From JABFSM01 sp052389555 (GTDB lineage: Bacteria > Gemmatimonadota > Gemmatimonadetes > Gemmatimonadales > GWC2-71-9): a stretch of DNA of 64,000 bases. The stretch covers positions 21,239-85,238 of the forward strand of contig JBQTHV010000108.1 in NCBI GenBank assembly GCA_052389555.1. Reading direction: 5' to 3'. Position numbers and translations under genes: made by a program. Shown here piece by piece: positions 34,595 through 43,600 of the stretch. Under the pieces are notes generated by a model. It saw only the letters and a list, made by a program, of their open reading frames with translations, searched no databases and was not told the DNA's origin. Position 1 is the stretch's first letter; each line of letters starts with the position of its first letter.

Positions 34595-36059
34595 ACGACA
34601 GCGCCGCCATGACGCGCGCTTCGACGCTGGTGCGAGTCCGGCCATCCTGGTGCTCCGCGTTTCGGGTGTGCCGCACGCCCGCCTCGACCTGAACGTCCAG
34701 CGGGCCGCCTAACCCGGCAAGCGAGGCGCCGGCCCACCCAGTCCGCGCGATCGTCCCGATGAAGCGGGCCGGGGTCGTAGCCGCCTCCTCTGGCGGCGGG
34801 AATGGGGCGTTGATCCGCCCTTCGCCTTGCCGGAGCAACGCCAGCTTCGGAGAGATCAGCCAGGTGCCCCGCACCGGGATCCCGACCGAGAGAAAGGCCT
34901 GCTCATTATCCGGAAAGAGCCGGCCAATTCCGACCCCCCGGTCAACCCAGCTCTCTTCCGGGCGAAAGGTCCGGAGGGCCAGACTGGACACCGTGGCATA
35001 ACCCGCTATCCACGAGGCTCTCGGACCCAATGCCCCCGCGCCGGTAACCGTCGCCGCCCATCGCTGCGGGTACGGGTTGTCACCGAAGTTCCAGTCGTCG
35101 ATCGCGAGCTCGGCCTCGATCCGTATCCCTCGGCGCACCCGCCACGACAGGGATAGGCCGACCATCTCGTTCCGATGAAACTGGGATGCGTAAACGGCAG
35201 GGTAGATCAGCAGCGGCACGACGGCCTTGGTCACGCCGTCGAGCTCAGCCGCCGGGCCGGCGATGACGGCCGCTTCCCAGGCGGCGATGCTCAAGGAACC
35301 AGCCGGTCGTAGGGTGAGGCGATGCTGGACCAGGTAACGTTGAATCGGTTCGCCGCCCTCCACCTCGACGTCTTGCAGGCGCGTCGCCAGGGCATCGTAC
35401 CGGACCGCTTCCAGGCCGAGCGTCACCCCGAGATCGGGGCGCGGGTAACCCGCATCGCTGATAGCGGTCCCGGGAAATCCGACCGGCCCCCAGTTCCGGG
35501 CCAGCTGTCCGGCGTGCACCACGATCCAGCGGTGCTGCAACCCGGCGTACCCCTCGATGGCGCGGAGGACCAGTGATTGGTCTGCGATCCGCTCCGGCTC
35601 CGGCCACTCGGGATCTCCCTTGAGCCGATTCTCCGCCGCACCTCGTGCCGCAATGATGAGTGGCCCGGACACTACCCAGCCGCCGAGCTCACCGTATCCC
35701 CGAATTGCGCCCTCACTGCCGCCGGGCCTCAGGAGGTCCTGCCGGCCCTGCGAGAAACCTTGCAGTCCCCCTCGGCCCACCACCTGCCAGTGCTCGCCCG
35801 GGCTGGCCAGCGCGCGCGCGAGCCGCGCTGCCAGGCGATCATCCGTGGTGGCGAGCGCCGCCATGAGATCGGTTCGTCGAAGCGGTCGCATCAGCGGTGA
35901 CGGATCCCGAATCGCACCGCGCGCGATCAGGTGCTCGACGAGCGGCATCGCCGGATGATCGGTCGGGATGAATGGCGACGCCTGCGCGGCCGCCCTTTCG
36001 ACACCGAACACGAGGAGACCGTACCAGAGTACGGACGCGGAGCAATGGGCACCCGACAT
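34560..36059 (-). CDS. Capsule assembly Wzi-like outer-membrane beta-barrel
   Basis: A 499-residue protein. The ATG at 36059 is chosen because a signal peptide follows at once (SVLWYGLLVFGVERAAAQA), although the frame is open further upstream over a divergent gene. The body is rich in alternating hydrophobic beta strands and has the Wzi-family HWQVVGRGGLQGF, ARNWGPVGFPGTAISDAG and NEMVGLSLSWRVRRG patterns. Wzi-type lectin barrels hold polysaccharide on the cell surface. Length fits the family. It overlaps the dehydratase gene tail to tail by 35 bases. Confidence 0.8.
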   Translation of the reverse strand: MSGAHCSASVLWYGLLVFGVERAAAQASPFIPTDHPAMPLVEHLIARGAIRDPSPLMRPLRRTDLMAALATTDDRLAARLARALASPGEHWQVVGRGGLQGFSQGRQDLLRPGGSEGAIRGYGELGGWVVSGPLIIAARGAAENRLKGDPEWPEPERIADQSLVLRAIEGYAGLQHRWIVVHAGQLARNWGPVGFPGTAISDAGYPRPDLGVTLGLEAVRYDALATRLQDVEVEGGEPIQRYLVQHRLTLRPAGSLSIAAWEAAVIAGPAAELDGVTKAVVPLLIYPAVYASQFHRNEMVGLSLSWRVRRGIRIEAELAIDDWNFGDNPYPQRWAATVTGAGALGPRASWIAGYATVSSLALRTFRPEESWVDRGVGIGRLFPDNEQAFLSVGIPVRGTWLISPKLALLRQGEGRINAPFPPPEEAATTPARFIGTIARTGWAGASLAGLGGPLDVQVEAGVRHTRNAEHQDGRTRTSVEARVMAALSFRLPAGRAEPR

Positions 36060-36137
36060 TTGGCTGTAAGGTAGACTCTCCCGATTCCCCACACGCGGCG
36101 ATATCTTCAGCCGCTCTCCACCAAGGAAGCGGCTGGT

Positions 36138-36410
36138 ATGTCCGAGGAAAAACTCAAGCCCATCGCACCGGCTCGCATCGCTGCTGAGCTGCGCAAGCTT
36201 TCCGAAGGCCGCCAGAGCGGCCAGTATGATGCGGATGAGTACGAGCACCGGTTCGCCCGGATGATCAGTGAGCTCCGGGACCGCAGGATCGAAGGGAACC
36301 GTGCCGAGATCATGGCCGCCCTGACTCCGCTCCGGCAAGATGGCACGCTGGACCCCGTGGCCTGGGAGCGGTTAACCCGCTCGTTGGGATTGGGGCAGGG
36401 TGGACTATAG
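36138..36410 (+). CDS. Small helical protein of unknown function
   Basis: A 90-residue, charged, predicted all-helical protein (ARIAAELRKLSEGRQSGQY, DEYEHRFARMISELRDRRIE). AAGGAAG precedes the ATG by about nine bases, and a TATCTT stretch at 36102-36107 could be a -10 box. It is divergent from the Wzi-like gene. I do not recognise a family. The good ribosome-binding site, GC-rich third positions and lack of an alternative ORF support it as real. Confidence 0.62.
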   Translation: MSEEKLKPIAPARIAAELRKLSEGRQSGQYDADEYEHRFARMISELRDRRIEGNRAEIMAALTPLRQDGTLDPVAWERLTRSLGLGQGGL

Positions 36411-36452
36411 GGTGAACCGGACGAACCGGGCGCCCGGGGCGAACCGGTAGGA
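36411..36452. repeat. Degenerate GAACCGG / GGGCGAACC repeats
   Basis: Copies of a 9-nt unit complementary to the GGTTCGTCC/GGTTCGCCC unit of 8.4, 39.5, 51.3 and 56.4 kb, directly after the small gene's stop codon. Confidence 0.7.
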
Positions 36453-36509
36453 GACAGGCAAGCGGCCCCCGCCTCGCTTGTCCCGATCGCCTCGTACGCC
36501 CTGATCGCC

Positions 36510-37385
36510 GTGCGTTCCCGCCCTCCCGCTCCAGGTCTTCCAGAAGTCTCTGTCGTCGGGTTCGGCGGAATGCCCCTCTCGATCCAGGGGCGCCCCGACC
36601 AGGCTACCGCCATCACCGTCCTGCATGCCGCCTTCGACGCCGGCGTGACCCTCGTGGACACCGCCGACGTGTATTGCTTCGACGATCGCGACCTCGGACA
36701 CAATGAGCGGCTCATCGCGCAGGCGCTGCGGTCCTGGCAGGGTCCCCGCGACCGGATTCTCGTCGCCACCAAGGGAGGCCTAACCCGCCCCGAAGGCCGC
36801 TGGGATCGCAATGCAAGCCCCAAGCATCTCCGCCAGGCCTGCGAGCGCTCGTTGCTCGCGCTGGGTGTCGAGCAGATCGCGCTCTACCAGCTCCACGCTC
36901 CCGATCCGGTCATCCGGCTCGAGGACAGCATCGCGACTCTGGCGGACTTGCAGCGAGAAGGGAAGATCCGCTGGATCGGGCTCTCCAATGTCACCGTTCC
37001 GCAGATCCTCGCGGCAGAAGCCATCGGGTCTGTTGCCACGGTACAGAACCGGCTGAATCCCTTCTACCGCGAGGCGCTCTCCGATGGCGTCGTGGCCCAT
37101 TGCGCCTCTCGAGACATCGGGTTTCTCGCCTACGGTCCGGTCGGGGGGCGAAGGCTCAACCAGCGGCTGCCAGAGCATCCCGTGTTGCGAAGCCTTTCTG
37201 CCCGGCTCGGCGAGTCGCCGCACGCTATCGTCCTTGCGTGGGTGCTTGCCCAAGGGCGGACCGTGTTCGCCATCCCGGGGGTGCGCACCGTGCCCCATGC
37301 TCGCGACTCCGCCCGCGCCGCAGACCTGATACTCTCCCGTACCGATCTCCGCGCGATCTCCCAGGCGCACTTCGAGCGGACGTAG
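36510..37385 (+). CDS. Aldo/keto reductase
   Basis: A 291-residue NADPH-dependent reductase with the TIM-barrel signatures GFGGMPLS, the catalytic tetrad Asp/Tyr in VDTADVYCF, Lys in VATKGG and His in YQLHAPD, and later GKIRWIGLSNVT. The C-terminal HAIVLAWVLAQ and IPGVRTVPHA fit the YghZ/Tas-type group. Substrate unknown. The start is GTG at 36510 and may be slightly misplaced. No operon partner is obvious. Confidence 0.88.
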   Translation: MRSRPPAPGLPEVSVVGFGGMPLSIQGRPDQATAITVLHAAFDAGVTLVDTADVYCFDDRDLGHNERLIAQALRSWQGPRDRILVATKGGLTRPEGRWDRNASPKHLRQACERSLLALGVEQIALYQLHAPDPVIRLEDSIATLADLQREGKIRWIGLSNVTVPQILAAEAIGSVATVQNRLNPFYREALSDGVVAHCASRDIGFLAYGPVGGRRLNQRLPEHPVLRSLSARLGESPHAIVLAWVLAQGRTVFAIPGVRTVPHARDSARAADLILSRTDLRAISQAHFERT

Positions 37386-37503
37386 GCGGGAAGACGGAAA
37401 GACGGTCAGACAGTCAGAGGTTATCCGCCGAGGCTCGACGAACGTAGCCCTTCCACCTGTCCGTCTGTCCGCCTGTCCGTCTGTCCGTCTGACCGTCAAA
37501 CCA
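37386..37503. repeat. Tandem-repeat hairpin, unit CTGTCCGT
   Basis: The left arm (AAGACGGAAAGACGGTCAGAC, 37391-37411) faces an array of CTGTCCGT/CTGTCCGC units (37457-37494) across a 45-base loop. It ends 16 bases before the ispG start. Confidence 0.85.
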
Positions 37504-37518
37504 CCTTACTTTTCCGGC

Positions 37519-38733
37519 ATGGCTCTCACCTCCCGCCGCCCCACCCCGACCGTCTGGATTGGACCCGTCCCGGTCGGCTCGTGCCATCCGATCGTGGTCC
37601 AGTCCATGACCAATACCGATACCGCCGACGTGGCGGCGACGGTGGCTCAGGTTCGGGCCCTCGCCGAAGCGGGGAGCGAACTGGTTCGGGTGACCGTCAA
37701 CAATGCGGAAGCGGCCCAGGCCGTGCCGGAGATCGTCGCTCGCCTGGAGCGTGAGGGATGCCGGGTGCCCGTCGTCGGAGACTTCCACTACAACGGCCAC
37801 CTCTTGCTCACCCGCTATCCTGAGTGCGCCGCGGCACTGGCGAAGTACCGCATTAACCCGGGGAATGTCGGCACCAAACGGCGGGACGAGAACTTCCGCG
37901 CGATCGTGGATGTGGCGGCCCGGAACCACAAGCCGGTGCGGATCGGAGTCAACTGGGGCTCGCTCGACCAGGATCTCCTGACCGAGCTCATGGATCGCAA
38001 TGCCGGGCTCCCCGAGCCGGATGATGCGCGGACCGTTACCATCGAGGCGATGGTCGAGAGCGCCCTCCGCTCGGCCCGTCTCGCCGAGGAAAGCGGGTTG
38101 TCGCACGACCGGATCGTGCTCTCGGCCAAAGTCTCCGGAGTACCCGACCTCCTCCAGGTGTATCGCGAGCTCGCGGCCCGCTGCGACCATCCGCTCCACC
38201 TGGGTCTTACCGAGGCGGGTATGGGGATGAAGGGGGCGGTCGCCAGCGCAGCCGCGCTCGCCGTGCTCCTCGAAGAGGGAATCGGCGACACGATCCGGGT
38301 CTCGCTCACCCCTGCTCCCGGCGGCGACCGGACCGAAGAAGTGCGGGTGGCCCAGCAGATCCTGCAATCGCTGGGGCTCCGGAGCTTCGCGCCCCAGGTC
38401 ACCAGTTGTCCCGGTTGCGGCCGCACCACCAGCACGTTTTTTCAGCAGATGGCTCAGGACATTCAGAGCTATGTGCAGTCGCGCATGAGCGAGTGGAAGG
38501 CCTCGCGACCTGGCGTGGAAACGCTGCGCGTCGCGGTGATGGGCTGCGTGGTAAACGGACCGGGGGAATCCAAGCACGCCGACATCGGGATTTCCCTGCC
38601 CGGCACGTTCGAGGAGCCCAAGGCCCCCGTATATATGGACGGGCGCCTGCACGCGACGCTCAAGGGCGATACCATCGTCGCTGACTTCCTCGCCATTCTC
38701 GACGACTACGTCGCCCGCCGGTTTCCGGGTTGA
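37519..38733 (+). CDS. ispG: 4-hydroxy-3-methylbut-2-enyl diphosphate synthase
   Basis: A 404-residue enzyme of the MEP isoprenoid pathway, converting ME-cPP to HMBPP with a [4Fe-4S] cluster. Motifs: PIVVQSMTNTDT at the start, VVGDFHYNG, KYRINPGNVG, GVNWGSLDQ and the cluster region SCPGCGRT with MGCVVNGPGE (third Cys). The length is the short bacterial form. The start is the ATG at 37519. Its stop overlaps the next gene's TTG. Confidence 0.96.
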   Translation: MALTSRRPTPTVWIGPVPVGSCHPIVVQSMTNTDTADVAATVAQVRALAEAGSELVRVTVNNAEAAQAVPEIVARLEREGCRVPVVGDFHYNGHLLLTRYPECAAALAKYRINPGNVGTKRRDENFRAIVDVAARNHKPVRIGVNWGSLDQDLLTELMDRNAGLPEPDDARTVTIEAMVESALRSARLAEESGLSHDRIVLSAKVSGVPDLLQVYRELAARCDHPLHLGLTEAGMGMKGAVASAAALAVLLEEGIGDTIRVSLTPAPGGDRTEEVRVAQQILQSLGLRSFAPQVTSCPGCGRTTSTFFQQMAQDIQSYVQSRMSEWKASRPGVETLRVAVMGCVVNGPGESKHADIGISLPGTFEEPKAPVYMDGRLHATLKGDTIVADFLAILDDYVARRFPG

Positions 38734-39431
38734 TCCAGGCCGCGAGCTCCCAGCTTCTCGCCAGTCCGCTCGAGGCGCTCCCGGTCCTCTTCGGAGCGGG
38801 TCTGGTCACCAGCCTCAATCCCTGCATCTATCCGATGATTCCGATCACCATCGGGATTCTGGGCGGCGCCGGGGCGGCAACCCGAAGCCGCCGGAAGACG
38901 ATTGGGTACACTCTGCTGTATGCGCTCGGGCTCGCCCTGGTCTATGCTGTGCTGGGCCTGGTCGCCGGCCTCACCGGGACCCTCTTCGGCTCAGTCAGCT
39001 CCAACCGGTGGGCCTACCTCTTCATGGCGAACCTGCTCCTGCTTGCCGGTCTCGCCATGCTCGACGTCTTTCCTGTTACCATGCCGAAGCGGATCGTGGC
39101 CTGGGCGAGCCGGTTCGGCAGCCGGTCGGCGGGATCCGTGTTTCTGATGGGGGCGACCTCCGGGCTGGTGGCCGCACCCTGTGGCGCGCCGGCGTTTGCC
39201 GCGGTGCTCACTTTTGTGGGTCAGACCCGGAGTGCCGGGTTAGGGTTCCTGTACCTCCTGGTCTTTTCGCTGGGGATGACGACGCTGCTCATTGGGGTGG
39301 GCCTATCCGCGGGCACCCTCGCCGCGCTGCCCAAGCCGGGCCGGTGGATGGCCTGGGTGAAGAAAGTCGCCGGCGTGGTTATTCTGGGGATGGCGGAGTA
39401 TTACCTCATTCAGGCGGGAAAAGTATGGTGA
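38730..39431 (+). CDS. Cytochrome c biogenesis/thiol-disulfide transporter (CcdA/DsbD transmembrane type)
   Basis: A 233-residue membrane protein with six segments, carrying the two conserved cysteines in SLNPCIYPMIPI and VAAPCGAPAFAAVL. CcdA-like proteins carry electrons from cytoplasmic thioredoxin across the membrane. TTG at 38730 is chosen because it overlaps the ispG stop (TTGA) and no better start exists. The next gene, a TlpA-like thioredoxin, is its likely periplasmic partner. Confidence 0.88.
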   Translation: MIQAASSQLLASPLEALPVLFGAGLVTSLNPCIYPMIPITIGILGGAGAATRSRRKTIGYTLLYALGLALVYAVLGLVAGLTGTLFGSVSSNRWAYLFMANLLLLAGLAMLDVFPVTMPKRIVAWASRFGSRSAGSVFLMGATSGLVAAPCGAPAFAAVLTFVGQTRSAGLGFLYLLVFSLGMTTLLIGVGLSAGTLAALPKPGRWMAWVKKVAGVVILGMAEYYLIQAGKVW

Positions 39432-40045
39432 ACTGGACGGCTGGACGGCTAGGCGGCTGGACGGCTGGAAACCCGGTTGGCGCGGAGTGCCGAGTCGCCG
39501 GGCCGCCGAGCGGTCCAGCCGTCCAGCCGTCCAGCCGACGAACTCTCCGGTTCGTCCGGTTCGTCCTGTTCGCCCTGCTCGCCCGGTGCCCCCCGGTTTC
39601 CGCGCAGCTCGAAGCCGGCATTGCGGTGGGCGCGACCGCTCCCGCGGTCATCATCAACGATCTGGATGGTCGCCCCGTCGACCTCGGCGGCGTGTTAGGA
39701 AAGAAGCCCGTGCTTCTCGAGTTCTGGGCGACCTGGTGCTCGCTGTGCAAGGCGCTCCTCCATCAGCTCGATGCGGTGCATGAGGCCTATGGAGATCGCC
39801 TCGCGATGTTCGGGGTGAATGTCACCGTCAACGAGTCGAAGGCCCGGATCCGGCGTTATCTCGAGGAACACCGCCCCCCGTTCCAGGTGCTCTATGACGA
39901 GAAAGGGGCTGGGGTGCGCGCCTATGACGTTCCCTCCACTTCGTTCATCGTGGTCATCGACTCGGCCGGCAAGGTCGTCTATACCGGCTCCGGGGAAAAG
40001 CAGGATCTGCTGTCGGCCGTGGGGCGGGCCTTCCCCAAGCCATGA
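39425..40045 (+). CDS. TlpA-like periplasmic thioredoxin with repeat-derived leader
   Basis: A 206-residue protein. The conserved part starts near residue 62 (EAGIAVGATAPAVIINDLDG) and contains VLLEFWATWCSLC, the redox CxxC, followed by VPSTSFIVVIDSAGKVVYTG with the cis-Pro. ATG at 39425 overlaps the ccdA stop. The first 60 residues are encoded by tandem repeats: a TAGRLGGWTAG part, a Pro/Ser part, then the hydrophobic RFVRFVLFALLA and a plausible signal-peptidase site at VSA-Q. It would be reduced by the adjacent CcdA-like protein. Confidence 0.85.
   Translation: MVNWTAGRLGGWTAGNPVGAECRVAGPPSGPAVQPSSRRTLRFVRFVLFALLARCPPVSAQLEAGIAVGATAPAVIINDLDGRPVDLGGVLGKKPVLLEFWATWCSLCKALLHQLDAVHEAYGDRLAMFGVNVTVNESKARIRRYLEEHRPPFQVLYDEKGAGVRAYDVPSTSFIVVIDSAGKVVYTGSGEKQDLLSAVGRAFPKP
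39430..39585. repeat. Composite tandem-repeat hairpin in the thioredoxin leader
   Basis: GGACGGCT units (39436-39468) face TCCAGCCG units (39511-39534) across a loop with GCCGAGTCG; GGTTCGTCC 9-nt units follow (39550-39585). All are in frame with the TlpA-like gene. Confidence 0.88.
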
Positions 40046-40059
40046 CCGGGCGGCCAAAG

Positions 40060-40336
40060 CCAGGCCGGGCCAGGCCGAGTGCCGAGCGGTCGAGTGCTGA
40101 GCAGCCGAGCGCCGAGCAACGTGTCCGCCTGACCGCCTGAACGCCCGACTGGCGTGCGATCTGCCCGCTCTTGCGGGTTGGGTGACGACCGTTGCATCGT
40201 GGCTATCTCGATGTGCTCGTGTGAGTTAGGTGTCCTCAGGATGGCTGCGGCACACGGATTGCCCTTCCCTTTCGCCGGCCAGCCCAGGCGCAAGGTGCCG
40301 GGGTGCTCGTGAGCAGGGTGAGTCGAGATCGATCTC
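40060..40336. other. Intergenic: repeats, then a short hairpin
   Basis: GCCGAGTGCCGAGC and GACCGCCTGA repeats fill about 40065-40150. A CCCGC-TCTT-GCGGG hairpin at 40164-40177 could help end thioredoxin transcription, although it lacks a T-run. No ORF in 40150-40336 looks coding. Confidence 0.6.
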
Positions 40337-40365
40337 TTGACCACGATTAGTCCGAGCGTTATCTT
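40337..40365 (+). promoter_or_regulatory. Promoter of the Ig-like lipoprotein gene
   Basis: TTGACC (40337-40342), a 17-nt spacer, and TATCTT (40360-40365). Transcription would begin near 40372 and leave a leader of about 250 nt before the ATG at 40621. Confidence 0.6.
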
Positions 40366-40371
40366 GGCCGC

Positions 40372-40620
40372 GCTGTCAAAAGCCAACCCCTTGAGCAGCT
40401 TCAAGGGCACAACCAAATCACATCGGATGGGCGGGGCAAATTTTTTCCGCTCCTTCGATGCTCACCTGTAGTGTGCCCTTGAACGGGGTGACGCAATTCC
40501 CTGCGTCGCGCAGTTGCAGGATAGCACTCGCGGGTTAGATGGTGTTGTCGGACTGAAGACTGTACTTCCGAGGATTGCAGGTCAGTTGGGCAGGATCACC
40601 TACCACTCCTGAGGGGGGAT
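40372..40620 (+). promoter_or_regulatory. Structured 5' leader with alternative pairings
   Basis: Three related segments are seen: CCCTTGA (40388-40394), TTCAAGGGCAC (40400-40410) and GTGCCCTTGAA (40473-40483). The middle one can pair with the first (7 bp, local hairpin) or the third (11 bp perfect), but not both. Further hairpins are GACGCA-ATTCCC-TGCGTC (40490-40507) and the overlapping CTGCG-TCG-CGCAG (40501-40513), again mutually exclusive. A T6 run lies at 40441-40446. The leader ends in a strong GAGGGGGG ribosome-binding site next to the start codon. Function is unknown; it resembles an attenuator or RNA switch in layout only. Confidence 0.5.
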
Positions 40621-43600
40621 ATGAGTAAGCTCAACCGTTCCTTGCTGTGGTCCGGCTTGGTCGTAGCGGGCGTGGCAGCATGCGGTGACGATGTCACCGT
40701 GACGCCGCCACCTCCGCCACCTCCACCGACCTGCAGCAGCGTCAGCGTGGCGCCTAGCGGCGTAACGCTGGTTCACCCCACGACCCAGCAGATGACAGCG
40801 GCGGTCAGTTGCGACGCCGGCATCGCGACTGCGGTGACGTGGTCGGCGAGCCCGGCGAGCGTGGCGACTATTAACGCGAGCGGGTTGCTGACCACCGCGG
40901 GCACCGGCAATGTTGCCGTGCAGGCCTGCGTGACCGCGGTGCCGACGGTTTGCGGCGTCGCGACGCTCAGCGTCACGACTGGGCCCGTGCCGACGGTCAC
41001 CCAGGTCCTGGTGAGTCCGGCCAACGCCGTGATGACCCGGCCGGCCACTGGTACCACTACCCTCCAGCTCACCGCCGCCGTCATCGGCACCAACAATCCG
41101 CCCCAGGCCGTGACCTGGTCGCTGGCCACCGCGGTCACCGGGGTTTCGGTGAGCGCGACGGGTCTCCTGACCATCTCCTCGACCACGCCGGCGGGAACCT
41201 TCAACGTCCAGGCGTGCTCGACCCTGGCTGGGTTCACCACGGTCTGCGGTTCTGCCGCGGTCAACGTGCAGATCCCGGCCCCCGCCACGGTCAGCATCCA
41301 GAGCATCACCTGGGTGCCGCAGACGCCCGGAACCTGCATCGTGATTCCGGCCAGCGTTCCGCAGCCGGTCGTCCTGACCAACGTGAACTGCCAGATCGAG
41401 GTTACCGCGAACGTCAATGCGGGTGACCAGCAGCTCGGGCGCCTCGACATCTTGATCGGCGGCGAGGTGGTCGCGAGCCAGACCTTCCCCGGCACGGTTG
41501 CCGCCGAGGGTGAAGAGGCGGCCATCAGCGCTCCGGTCGATATCACCCAGAGCGTCAACACCCGCCAGCTCCAGGATGCCGGGGCCAACAAGATCCCGGT
41601 GATCTTCAACGGGAACAAGCAGGTCGTGGCCAATCTGTACGTCGTGGGAGCGGCCGTGCCGCTTGCGTCCAACGCCGTACCGGTGGTGATGAACAACCTG
41701 GACATCTTCCACGTCACGCCGGGCATTGACGGCGCGAGCCTGCTGCGGACGGCGGTAGTTGCGCCAGCTCCGGTCGTGGCTGGCGGCGCCACCTGGTGGA
41801 AGGGCACCCAGACGGCGTCCGGGAACTTCATCGCCTACTCCGCCACCACGCCCACTGCCTTCGTTTGGGCGGCGGGAACGGTCTGCGCCACCACGCCCGC
41901 CGGTGTGATTACGGGAACTCCGACGGCCGGAATCGTGGTCGCCGGCGTGTTTGCCTGCGCCGCGGTTGAGGGGCAGAACTTCCTGAATGGGGCCTCGCCG
42001 ACGTCGGGAGCCGCAGGGTCATTGGTTTACGGTACCGCTACCACGGGGCCGGACGGAACCGTCCTGGCCACTGGTGGCGCCCCGCTGCCGCTGCCGGCTC
42101 CGGGTGCCAACATGACGGCGCTGACCTACACCAACGTGGGGAGTGCCTATACGGTGCCCACGGGCCCGCTCGCTGCGCCCGCGCCGGAGAGCCGATATAA
42201 CCCGACGCCGTATGCCGTGGGTTTGGCGGCAACCGCAGGGCCCCCGGCGACCCCGAATTTCTTCGCGGGGCTGCCGAGCGGATTCATTGACAACGAAGGC
42301 CCATCGGTCGATATCGCGAGCAGCACTACGCTGCTCTTCGCGGCTGCGCCACCGCTTCCAGCGGCTGCCGGTCCGCGGCCGGTGTCCTTCTTCGCCCCGT
42401 CTGCCGCCAACCCCAGCTTCGATCAGTACTGGATCAGCGGCGGGGTGGCGGCGAGCGCGACCTCGCCTGCGTTTGGCCCCTTTGGTCTCGCGGTCTGCGC
42501 TCCGGGTTCGACCAAGACGGCTGATGCGACGCCTCCGGGTGGCGCATTTACGGCTGGCGTGTTCGCGCCGGGCTGCGGTACGTCCGGCTACATCGCGGCG
42601 GCGGACGGTGGTGTTGGCTTAGACGCCGCCACCCGGACCGCTCGCCGGGTTGATCTCACCACTTCGACCGGCACGGCGGCCGATGCGTGCGCCGGGCCGG
42701 ATGTAACGAACGGCGGCGATGCGGACATTCCGCCGACGTTGGCGAGTTCCTGGAACGCCGGCCCCGGCACGCCGCCTGCCATGAGCACGGGCTATAGCCT
42801 GGGCGTTGGCGGATATCGACTTTGCACCTTCGCCCTGGATCTGCTGGCCAACGCGTCTGCGACAGCGTACGCTTCGGCCACCTTGGCGGTTCGGTCGGCC
42901 ATCGCGGCATACGCGTCGAACATTTCGAACCTGTTCGGCGTGGACGCGTTGCGGCCGCTGAATCGGCTCGCGGGCAGCACTACGGGCCCCGAGCAGTCGC
43001 CGACGTTCGCTTCGCTGGCCATCACGTTCCCAACGGTGTCCGCGACGGCGAATACCACGATCTACGGTCCCACCTTCCCATTCCCCGCCACCGCACGATG
43101 GGGCGTGGAGGGGATCGATGATCGGGCCGGCTATAACCAGAACGCGGTGTCGATCACGACCGGTGGTGCAGCTGCCGCCCTGGTGGGATACCCCTCGTTC
43201 CAGTCCATGGGCCGGCTGTATCCGCCCTCAAGTTCGAACATTGCGCCGGCAACCTGCGGGTTCACCGCCGCGATGGGCACGCTGATGTCGGACTTCTGGG
43301 TCCGCACCAGCCAGATCCCGGCTGCCGCGACGCTGGACTGCGGCACCGGCACGCCCGGCTACTTCACCTATGGCAACACGGCCGTCGGCGACGTCGGCGC
43401 CGGAGCCAGCACGGGTGTCGGCGTCGGCTCAAGGGACCGCGCGGGCAATCCGAGCGAACCGATCATGCGGAATTACGCAATCGATCAGTACTTCGGGCCA
43501 GTCATGACCGGCGTCGGGTTCCAGTCGGCGCTGTACACCGATGGAGCGGTCTATTCGTACGGCTTCTCCGCGAACGACGATCTGGAACTGATCTGGGCAG

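Noticed and set aside
40150..40336. tRNA or RNase P RNA in the large intergenic region
   Set aside because: No acceptor-stem/T-loop pattern, and none of the conserved RNase P core sequences could be found.
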